Assembly: GCA_946885755.1 (NCBI GenBank)
Contig: CAMPHB010000082.1
Location: 1 to 6,352 of the forward strand
Reading direction: 5' to 3'
DNA: 6,352 nt
Source of the DNA: an uncultured Methylophaga sp.
GTDB taxonomy: Bacteria; Pseudomonadota; Gammaproteobacteria; Nitrosococcales; Methylophagaceae
In this document: positions 1-5,844 of the stretch, piece after piece
How positions within the stretch are numbered: position 1 is the stretch's first letter
Layout of the letters: every line of letters starts with the position of its first letter
Made by a program: the position numbers and the translations under genes
The notes under the pieces: generated by a model
Databases searched by the model: none
The model's input: the letters and a program-made list of their open reading frames with translations, nothing else
What the model was told of the DNA's origin: nothing

Positions 1-249
1 GGATTGCACAGCACGGGATACCCCGTGAGCACTGAAAATCAATGTCGCCGCATCCGGTACATCGGCCAGTTCTTCGATAAATACCGCGCCTTTGTTGCGT
101 AAATCTTCCACCACGGTGCGGTTATGCACCACTTCATGACGCACATACACCGGTGCGCCGAATAATTCCAGCGCCCGCTCGACAATATCAATCGCCCGAT
201 CTACGCCGGCGCAGAAACCGCGCGGATTGGCCATTAATAATTTAGTCAT
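1..249 (-). CDS. ispH: 4-hydroxy-3-methylbut-2-enyl diphosphate reductase, N-terminal part (runs off left edge)
   Basis: This is the first 83 codons of IspH (LytB), the iron-sulfur enzyme that reduces HMBPP to IPP and DMAPP in the last step of the cytosolic MEP isoprenoid pathway. The N-terminus contains [14 protein letters not shown], with Cys13 as the first [4Fe-4S] ligand. It continues through VRHEVVHN, with His42, to FSAHGVS, with His75; these correspond to Cys12, His41 and His74 of E. coli IspH. The remaining cluster cysteines lie beyond the window. The ATG follows the pheA TAA with no intervening base and in the same frame. A possible ribosome site, AAGGCGG, lies inside the pheA end about 10 bases upstream, so translation probably depends on pheA. 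In E. coli ispH follows lspA and fkpB, so this placement is different. Identity is very sure; only completeness is unknown. Confidence 0.96.
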   Translation of the reverse strand, partial: MTKLLMANPRGFCAGVDRAIDIVERALELFGAPVYVRHEVVHNRTVVEDLRNKGAVFIEELADVPDAATLIFSAHGVSRAVQS

Positions 250-1338
250 TTACAACACCGCCTTGGGATAAGAACCCAATACCCGAAACATAGAAGACTC
301 ATGTTCAAGGGTTTTTAATGCGGTGGCAACTGCCGGGTCCTGACAGTGGCCGTCAATATCGATGAAAAACACATATTCCCAGATGCCTTTGCGTGATGGC
401 CGCGATTCAATACGGCTCATACTAATGCCGCTTTCGGCAAGCGGTTGCAACAGCTTTTGCAAGGCGCCGGGCTTGTTTTTAGTTGATACCAGCAAAGCGG
501 TTTTATCATCGCCGCTAGGGCCGACATTTTGCGAGCCAACCACCAGAAAACGCGTGGTATTACCGGCTTCGTCTTCAATATTATTGGCCAGCACCTGCAA
601 ACCATAGATTTCAGCAGCACTGCTGGCCGCGATGGCCGCCGCATCTGCATCCAGTTTTGCAACGCGCCGCGCCGCTTCTGAATTACTGTCTAGCGGGATT
701 TGTTCAGCATGCGGCAATTGATCACCCAGCCACTGACGACATTGCGCCAATGCCTGTGGATGCGCATAAACCTTTTTGATTTGTGACAGATCAGTCGCTT
801 TACCAAGCAAATAATGATGAATACGCAAAGACACTTCACCATTAATTTTCAGTGATGAGTTAATAAACCGATCCAATGTGTGACTGACCATGCCCTCGGT
901 AGAGTTTTCCACCGGCACCACGCCATAACAGGCGTATTCGGTTTCAACGGCACTGAATACATTGGCAATGGTGCTAACCGGCTGTAACTGTGCCGAACCG
1001 CCAAAATGCTTTAAGGCTGCTGCCTGGGTAAACGAACCCTCCGGTCCGAGATAGGCAACTTGCAATGGTTTTTCGGCAGCAAGACAAGCCGACATGATTT
1101 CACGAAATAAACGGGCCATTTCGTTATTGGATAACGGGCCGGTATTGCGCGCCATCACATTACGCAAAATCATCGCTTCGCGTTCCGGCCGGTAAAAATC
1201 ACTTTGATCACCAACCGCTTGTTTAATTTCGGCGACCTGATGCGCCAGCGCCGTCCGTTCATTAAGCAGCGTCTGGATCTTGTCATCGACCGCATCAATC
1301 TGCTGACGTACGTCTTGCAAGGCTTTTTGTTCTGACAT
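250..1338 (-). CDS. pheA: bifunctional chorismate mutase/prephenate dehydratase (P-protein)
   Basis: This 362-residue protein converts chorismate to prephenate and then phenylpyruvate, committing carbon to phenylalanine. Residues about 5-90 form an AroQ-type helical chorismate mutase, with Arg11, Arg28 and Lys39 in the expected places and a FYRPERE segment at 48-54 typical of pseudomonad-type P-proteins. Prephenate dehydratase spans about 92-270, opening with VAYLGPEGSFT and containing VPVENSTEG (141-149) and the catalytic NTTRF motif (260-264). A C-terminal ACT domain (about 280-355) has GALQ (291-294) and ESRP (311-314), the phenylalanine-binding signatures, so feedback inhibition is expected. 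Length is normal and no domain is broken. The ATG lies 2 bases after the serC TAA, and AGG about 12 bases upstream is a poor ribosome site, which suggests translational coupling. No leader peptide or attenuator precedes it. The TAA stop abuts ispH. Confidence 0.97.
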   Translation of the reverse strand: MSEQKALQDVRQQIDAVDDKIQTLLNERTALAHQVAEIKQAVGDQSDFYRPEREAMILRNVMARNTGPLSNNEMARLFREIMSACLAAEKPLQVAYLGPEGSFTQAAALKHFGGSAQLQPVSTIANVFSAVETEYACYGVVPVENSTEGMVSHTLDRFINSSLKINGEVSLRIHHYLLGKATDLSQIKKVYAHPQALAQCRQWLGDQLPHAEQIPLDSNSEAARRVAKLDADAAAIAASSAAEIYGLQVLANNIEDEAGNTTRFLVVGSQNVGPSGDDKTALLVSTKNKPGALQKLLQPLAESGISMSRIESRPSRKGIWEYVFFIDIDGHCQDPAVATALKTLEHESSMFRVLGSYPKAVL

Positions 1339-1340
1339 AC

Positions 1341-2420
1341 TTAACCGAACCTGCGCTCGAATTCCGCCATAAAGGCAATCAGTTTATCGACACCGGCTTC
1401 CGGCATGGCGTTATAAAGACTGGCACGCATGCCGCCCAGATCACGGTGGCCTTTCAGCGTCAGTAAACCTTCTGCTGCCGCCATTTGCAAGAATTGCTTA
1501 TCAAGGCTGCTATCGGCAAGGGTAAACGGAATATTCATCCACGAACGATGCCGCGGATCGATAAGATTGGCATAAAAATCACTGCCATCAATAGCGGTAT
1601 AAAGCTTACCGGCTTTGCGGGCGTTAATTTCAGCCATGGCGGTCAGACCGCCCTGCTGTTTCAGCCACTGAAATACCAGGCCTGCCAAATACCAGCTATA
1701 GGTCGCCGGCGTGTTATACATCGAGCCATTATCCGCATGAATTTTATAATCAAACATGGTCGGGGTGCCCGGCAAGGTTTGACCCATTAAATCACGACGG
1801 ATAATAACGATACACAAACCCGCCGGACCAATGTTTTTCTGCGCACCGGCATAAATCAGCCCAAACCGGCTGACATCCACCGGCCGCGACAAGATCGTTG
1901 ACGACATATCCGCGACCAGCGGTGCCTGACTCATCGACGGGATCTCATGACATTCACCCCCCTGAATGGTTTCGTTGGGTGTGTAATGCAGATAGGCCGC
2001 ATTGTCTGATACCTGCCAGTCAGCAAAATCGGGAATGGTGGTGTATTTCGATGCTTTGGCATCGGCAACCACATTCACTTTGCAATAACGCCCCGCTTCC
2101 TTGATAGCTTTTTCTGACCAGGCACCGGTATTGGCATAATCAGCTGTCTTGGCGTCACGCAGCAGATTCATCGGTATCATCGAAAACTGACTGGATGCCC
2201 CGCCTTGCAAAAACAGCACGGCATAATCGTCAGAAATACCCATTAATTCACGTAAATCGGCTTCGGCCTGCTGAGCGATTTCGGTATATTCAGGACCGCG
2301 ATGGCTCATTTCCATCACTGACATCCCACTACCACGCCAATCGAGCATTTCTGCGCTTGCTTGTTGCATGACCGCTTCTGGCAACATGGCCGGACCGGCA
2401 CTGAAATTATAGGCTCTCAA
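1341..2420 (-). CDS. serC: phosphoserine aminotransferase (TTG start)
   Basis: This 359-residue class V PLP-dependent aminotransferase converts 3-phosphohydroxypyruvate and glutamate to phosphoserine in serine synthesis. Homologues also act on the 4-carbon analogue in the DXP-dependent vitamin B6 route. The N-terminus YNFSAGPAMLP is diagnostic. Other family features are HRGPEY (40-45), Trp101, VADMSS (169-174) with the PLP-contacting Asp171, YAGAQKNIGPAG (190-201) with the Schiff-base Lys195, His326-Arg327, and GGMRASLYNAMP (329-340). Length matches the family. The start is TTG: the gyrA TAA stop lies one codon upstream in the same frame, and the next downstream ATG (codon 12) would remove the conserved N-terminus. 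The ribosome site is weak (AGAAG inside the gyrA end), so coupling to gyrA termination is likely. gyrA-serC-pheA order is known from Pseudomonas. Confidence 0.97.
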   Translation of the reverse strand: MRAYNFSAGPAMLPEAVMQQASAEMLDWRGSGMSVMEMSHRGPEYTEIAQQAEADLRELMGISDDYAVLFLQGGASSQFSMIPMNLLRDAKTADYANTGAWSEKAIKEAGRYCKVNVVADAKASKYTTIPDFADWQVSDNAAYLHYTPNETIQGGECHEIPSMSQAPLVADMSSTILSRPVDVSRFGLIYAGAQKNIGPAGLCIVIIRRDLMGQTLPGTPTMFDYKIHADNGSMYNTPATYSWYLAGLVFQWLKQQGGLTAMAEINARKAGKLYTAIDGSDFYANLIDPRHRSWMNIPFTLADSSLDKQFLQMAAAEGLLTLKGHRDLGGMRASLYNAMPEAGVDKLIAFMAEFERRFG

Positions 2421-2423
2421 GGC

Positions 2424-4997
2424 TTATTCTTCTGTTAAATCATCGGTCTCTGGCAAGTCTTCAGCGTCCTCTTCTTCAATAACACGCTCCAGCCCTACCA
2501 GTTTTTCATCTTTGGTCAGATTAATCAGTTTGACACCCTGCGTATTACGGCCGACCAGCGACACATGTTTGACCGGTGTTCTGACCAGTGTGCCGCCGTT
2601 GGTTATCAGCATGATCTGATCTTCATCATCGACTTGCACGGCGCCCACTACCTGACCGTTTCTGGCTGAGGTCTGAATTGAAATAATGCCCTGACCACCA
2701 CGGCCCTGAACACGATATTCTTCGAGGTTAGTACGTTTGCCATAGCCGAATTCGGTCGCTGTTAAAATCGGCCCTTCCGGACGGGCAATGATCAGCGAAA
2801 TAATTTTTTCACCATCCGCTAAACGCATACCACGAACACCGCGAGACACCCGGCCCATTGACCGCACATCGGTTTCCGGGAAGCGGATAACTTTACCGTT
2901 ACTGCTGAACAGCATGACATCTGACTGGCCATCGGTCAGCGCCACATCAACCAATACATCATCTTCTTTCAAATCAACGGCAATAATACCGTTGGCGCGT
3001 GGCCGCGAGTAATCAACCAGCGGTGTTTTCTTAACCGTACCGCTGGCGGTTGCCATAAAGATAAATTTATCGGCTTCAAACTCTCGGATTGGTAACACCG
3101 CATTGATACGTTCACCTTCCTCAAGCGGCAGCAGGTTAACAATCGGTTTGCCGCGTGCGGTGCGACCACCTTGTGGCAGTTCATAGACTTTTTTCCAGTA
3201 CACTTTACCGGCGCTTGAGAAACACAGCAGCGTGTCGTGGGTATTGGCGATAAACAGATGTTCAACAAAGTCTTCATCTTTCATTGATGTGGCGGCTTTG
3301 CCTTTACCACCACGGCGCTGTGCCTGATAGGTATCCAGCTGCGTGGTTTTGGCATAACCGGCATGTGACAAGGTCACTACCATTTCTTCTTCGCAGATCA
3401 AATCTTCCAGCGTCAGATCCAAATGGGTATCAAGAATTTCGGTACGGCGTTCATCACCATATTCTTCATTGATAGCCACTAATTCTTGACGAATAACCGC
3501 CATCAGGTTATCGGCATCACTCAAAATCGCCAGCAAATCACGGATCTGATCCAATACTTCACGATATTCCTGCAGGATCTTGTCTTGTTCCAGACCGGTC
3601 AGACGATGTAAACGCATATCCAGAATGGCCTGAGCCTGGACCGGCGATAAATAGTATTGCCCGTCCACCAGGCCAAATTCCGCCGCCAAATCTTCCGGGC
3701 GTGATGCTTCAGCACCGGCAGCGCCGAGCATTTCCAAAATCATTTCACTGCGCCAGCCTTGCGATACCAAGGCTTCTTTGGCTTCGGCCGGACTTGGTGA
3801 GGCTTTAATCAGCTCAATCACTTCGTCGATGTTAGCCAGTGCGGTCGCCAGACCTTCTAAAATGTGCGCCCGTTCACGGGCTTTACGCAATTCAAAAATC
3901 GACCGGCGCGTGACGACTTCACGGCGATGACGAATGAAAGCTTGCAGGATTTGCTGCAGATTCAGGGTGCGTGGCTGACCATCAACGATCGCCACCATAT
4001 TGATACCAAACACTGTCTGTAGTTGCGTTTGCTGGTACAGATTATTGAGAATAACTTCCGGTACTTCACCCCGTTTCAGCACAACCACCATACGCATGCC
4101 GTCTTTATCAGACTCATCACGCAGCGCTGAAATACCCTCGATTTTCTTCTCTTTGACCAGTTCGGCAATTTTTTCCAGCAGGCGGGCTTTATTGACCTGA
4201 TACGGCAGCTCAGTGACCACAATACTTTGCTGACCGGTGGCGTCATTGGTTTCAATTTCAGCACGGGCCCGCATATAAACGCGGCCCCGACCGGTGGCAT
4301 AAGCTTCGGCAATACCGCGCGCACCATTGATCATCGCTGCCGTAGGGAAATCCGGACCCGGTACATACTCCATTAAGCCAGCGACATCAATCTCCGGGTT
4401 ATCAATCATCGCCACGCAGGCATTGAGAATTTCAGTCAGATTATGTGGCGGGATGTTGGTCGCCATGCCCACCGCGATACCCGATGAACCATTCACCAAC
4501 AATGCCGGAATTTTGGCCGGTAACACCGATGGCTCAGATTCAGATTCATCATAGTTGGGGACAAAATCGACGGTTTCTTTTTCCAGATCCGCGAGCATTT
4601 CATGGGCGATCTTGGCCATGCGAACTTCGGTGTAACGCATGGCTGCCGGTGGATCACCGTCAACTGAACCAAAGTTACCCTGGCCATCAACCAGCATGTA
4701 ACGCATTGAGAATGGCTGCGCCATCCGTACCATAGTGTCGTAAACCGCCGTATCACCATGCGGATGGTATTTACCGATAACATCACCAACGATACGGGCT
4801 GATTTTTTGTAGGAACTGTTCCAGTTATTGCCCAGTTCGCGCATCGCGTACAACACCCTACGATGCACGGGGTTCAATCCGTCGCGAACATCCGGCAGCG
4901 CCCCGCCCACAATTAGACTCATGGCGTAATCGAGGTAGGACTGTTTCATCTCCTCCTCAATACCTATCGAGTCTAGTTCCAGCGCAATCTCAGACAT
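2424..4997 (-). CDS. gyrA: DNA gyrase subunit A
   Basis: GyrA is the breakage-reunion subunit of the A2B2 gyrase that negatively supercoils DNA using ATP hydrolysed by GyrB. At 857 residues it is slightly shorter than the E. coli protein, but numbering is colinear: catalytic Tyr122 in AAMRYTE, His45, Arg46-Arg47, His78, His80, and the GyrA box QRRGGKG at 560-566. The winged-helix/tower domain fills roughly 30-520. Six-bladed beta-pinwheel repeats fill roughly 530-840, ending in an acidic tail (841-857). The quinolone-determining region has Thr83 and Asp87; Thr83 is normal in Pseudomonas. Two oddities stand out: residue 32 is Gly (GGG) where GyrA and ParC normally have Arg, and residue 42 is Asn (AAC) where Lys is nearly universal. 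Codons about 3-49 also include uncommon choices. The ATG has AGGAAG 8 bases upstream. The stop lies 3 bases before serC. Confidence 0.98.
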   Translation of the reverse strand: MSEIALELDSIGIEEEMKQSYLDYAMSLIVGGALPDVRDGLNPVHRRVLYAMRELGNNWNSSYKKSARIVGDVIGKYHPHGDTAVYDTMVRMAQPFSMRYMLVDGQGNFGSVDGDPPAAMRYTEVRMAKIAHEMLADLEKETVDFVPNYDESESEPSVLPAKIPALLVNGSSGIAVGMATNIPPHNLTEILNACVAMIDNPEIDVAGLMEYVPGPDFPTAAMINGARGIAEAYATGRGRVYMRARAEIETNDATGQQSIVVTELPYQVNKARLLEKIAELVKEKKIEGISALRDESDKDGMRMVVVLKRGEVPEVILNNLYQQTQLQTVFGINMVAIVDGQPRTLNLQQILQAFIRHRREVVTRRSIFELRKARERAHILEGLATALANIDEVIELIKASPSPAEAKEALVSQGWRSEMILEMLGAAGAEASRPEDLAAEFGLVDGQYYLSPVQAQAILDMRLHRLTGLEQDKILQEYREVLDQIRDLLAILSDADNLMAVIRQELVAINEEYGDERRTEILDTHLDLTLEDLICEEEMVVTLSHAGYAKTTQLDTYQAQRRGGKGKAATSMKDEDFVEHLFIANTHDTLLCFSSAGKVYWKKVYELPQGGRTARGKPIVNLLPLEEGERINAVLPIREFEADKFIFMATASGTVKKTPLVDYSRPRANGIIAVDLKEDDVLVDVALTDGQSDVMLFSSNGKVIRFPETDVRSMGRVSRGVRGMRLADGEKIISLIIARPEGPILTATEFGYGKRTNLEEYRVQGRGGQGIISIQTSARNGQVVGAVQVDDEDQIMLITNGGTLVRTPVKHVSLVGRNTQGVKLINLTKDEKLVGLERVIEEEDAEDLPETDDLTEE

Positions 4998-5005
4998 GCA
5001 GTTTT

Positions 5006-5011
5006 CTTCCT
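5006..5011 (-). promoter_or_regulatory. gyrA ribosome binding site
   Basis: On the minus strand this reads AGGAAG, followed by 8 bases and the gyrA ATG. It is a good Shine-Dalgarno match at good spacing. In contrast to the weak sites before serC, pheA and ispH, this makes gyrA the main translation entry point of the cluster. Confidence 0.75.
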
Positions 5012-5049
5012 AAAAAGTGGGGTCGCGAGCGATTGTTACAAAAGAATGG

Positions 5050-5078
5050 ATATTACCACTATTGCCGATTTACTGCAC
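5050..5078 (-). promoter_or_regulatory. possible gyrA promoter (weak)
   Basis: The 95-base gap between the lipoprotein stop and gyrA contains, on the minus strand, TAATAT at 5055-5050, about 50 bases upstream of the gyrA ATG. It is a four-of-six match to the sigma70 -10 box. With a 17-base spacer the -35 position reads GTGCAG (5078-5073), a poor match. No intrinsic terminator is visible after the lipoprotein gene, so gyrA may also be reached by transcription from upstream. This is a weak call from base matches only. Confidence 0.3.
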
Positions 5079-5092
5079 GGCTAAGGTAACGG

Positions 5093-5737
5093 CTAGGGTG
5101 ACCCTGCTTTGGCAAAATAATCGCTTAAATCCATCTCCAGCGTGGCGAGAATCTCTTCAAGACCATTTTTCCAGCCGGTTACCACTTCCGATGGGCGGGT
5201 TTCATCAATGTCTGCATCGACGCGAAAACCCGTTTGAAACAGCATTTTACTCTCGGTATCACTACCGGCAGGACTGAGGAAAAATTGCATTTCAACAACA
5301 GCCAGCGGCGGATATGCTGGTCGTGCATCACCATATAACTTGGTTAAGCCCGTTTCCAGCACCAGATCATGGGCTTCGGTTTCATCGGTTACCACTTTGC
5401 TAAACAAGCCGCTTTTCGCCAGCCAGCGTTGCATTTGTGCAGTAAACATTGCCTGAGGGTTGGTCAGCAGTTCATGCGGTGGTTGCGATTCATACTGGTT
5501 GTCGCCCACTCTGAACATGATGTCCGGCTCACGAAAATAAGGTGCTACCCGCACCGGTTTGATAAGTAACACCCGATCTTCGGCAAACTGCGGCGCCACA
5601 TTGCCGCGATCGGCCTCAACTATATATAAGCTTGGCTGCGAGGCATAATCTTCGGCGTCACCACCACCAAAACTGAAACAACCGGATAATATTAAACTTA
5701 CAGAAAACAACAGGATTTTTTGCCAGACGGTACGCAC
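5093..5737 (-). CDS. outer-membrane-type lipoprotein, ABC-transport auxiliary (PqiC/YmbA-like) family
   Basis: This is a 214-residue predicted lipoprotein. The N-terminus has a basic residue, a hydrophobic stretch (about 8-18) and the lipobox LSGC with Cys20. Residue +2 is Phe, not Asp, so sorting to the outer membrane is expected. A Gly/Asp/Ser linker precedes a folded domain starting near SLYIVEA (36-42). The segment VAPYFREPDIMFRVGDNQYE (64-83) and the following helix with RWLAKSGLF (104-112) resemble PF03886, the auxiliary lipoproteins of MCE/ABC systems such as PqiC; this is family recognition by eye. Such proteins act with an MCE protein and an ABC transporter in lipid or solvent trafficking, but none of those genes is in the window. 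The start is GTG: TAA lies six codons upstream in frame and no better start follows. The stop is TAG, 95 bases before gyrA. No gene symbol is justified. Confidence 0.8.
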   Translation of the reverse strand: MRTVWQKILLFSVSLILSGCFSFGGGDAEDYASQPSLYIVEADRGNVAPQFAEDRVLLIKPVRVAPYFREPDIMFRVGDNQYESQPPHELLTNPQAMFTAQMQRWLAKSGLFSKVVTDETEAHDLVLETGLTKLYGDARPAYPPLAVVEMQFFLSPAGSDTESKMLFQTGFRVDADIDETRPSEVVTGWKNGLEEILATLEMDLSDYFAKAGSP

Positions 5738-5748
5738 AGAGAAGACAA

Positions 5749-5754
5749 CTCCTT
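5749..5754 (-). promoter_or_regulatory. ribosome binding site of the lipoprotein gene
   Basis: The minus strand reads AAGGAG, then 11 bases, then the GTG start. The match is strong but the spacing is longer than the usual 5-9. An in-frame TAA overlaps this site, so no upstream start is possible. This fixes GTG at 5737-5735 as the first available start. Confidence 0.65.
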
Positions 5755-5756
5755 AC

Positions 5757-5781
5757 CAAAAACAAAACCTGCGAATGCAGG
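5757..5781 (-). terminator. terminator-like hairpin with U-rich tail in the lipoprotein gene leader
   Basis: Read on the minus strand, CCTGC, a four-base loop ATTC and GCAGG form a perfect 5-bp stem (5781-5768), followed directly by TTTTGTTTTT (5767-5758). A T-T mismatch and three further A-T pairs could extend the stem. It lies between the candidate promoter and the GTG start, so it would act as an early terminator, an attenuator or a simple leader hairpin. The stem is short, so efficient termination is uncertain. Confidence 0.4.
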
Positions 5782-5805
5782 ATTTCAGACAACAGCCGCT
5801 ATAAT
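5776..5805 (+). promoter_or_regulatory. apt promoter candidate (consensus -10)
   Basis: TATAAT at 5800-5805 is a perfect sigma70 -10 box, 39 bases before the apt GTG. This would give a start near 5812 and a leader of about 33 bases. The -35 region is weak: TGCAGG at 5776-5781 with an 18-base spacer. No extended -10 TGn is present. The strong -10 with poor -35 may mean that initiation relies on the -10 or on an activator. Confidence 0.55.
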
Positions 5806-5830
5806 AGCTGGCAGCCGCCATCGACCTCAA
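5801..5830 (-). promoter_or_regulatory. lipoprotein gene promoter candidate, sharing the apt -10
   Basis: On the minus strand TTGAGG (5830-5825) is separated by 18 bases from TATTAT (5806-5801), matching sigma70 at four and five of six positions. Transcription would start near 5794, about 57 bases upstream of the GTG. The -10 overlaps the apt -10 on the other strand, base for base except at the ends, so the two promoters should compete. Confidence 0.5.
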
Positions 5831-5835
5831 CAGCT

Positions 5836-5839
5836 GGAG
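5836..5839 (+). promoter_or_regulatory. apt ribosome binding site
   Basis: GGAG lies 5 bases before the GTG at 5845. It supports that GTG as the start over the later in-frame ATG at codon 34, which would remove the conserved N-terminal PDFPSPGV motif. No other in-frame start codon was found in the gap upstream. Confidence 0.6.
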
Positions 5840-5844
5840 CCCCC

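Noticed and set aside
5033..5041. TTGTTACAA, a 9-base near-perfect palindrome upstream of gyrA
   Set aside because: Too short to call an operator, and I do not recognise it as a known site. Chance occurrence is plausible.
4998..5092. An intrinsic terminator between the lipoprotein gene and gyrA
   Set aside because: I looked for a GC-rich stem followed by a T tract on the minus strand and found none, so no terminator is called.
5079..5097. Two copies of TAGCCGT, 5 bases apart, at the end of the lipoprotein gene (minus strand)
   Set aside because: Only 7 bases long with two copies, partly inside coding sequence. Likely chance; no matching regulator or terminator structure.
362..5277. Many short open frames lying antisense to or out of frame with pheA, serC, gyrA and the lipoprotein gene, such as 1485-1790 (+) and 4445-4735 (+)
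   Set aside because: They overlap strongly conserved coding regions, have low-complexity or unrecognisable translations and lack convincing ribosome sites. They are shadows of the real genes.
5806..5837. AGCTG/CAGCT pairing in the apt leader as a possible riboswitch or leader structure
   Set aside because: A 5-bp stem with a 20-base loop in a leader of about 33 bases is too small for a purine riboswitch, and no conserved core is visible.
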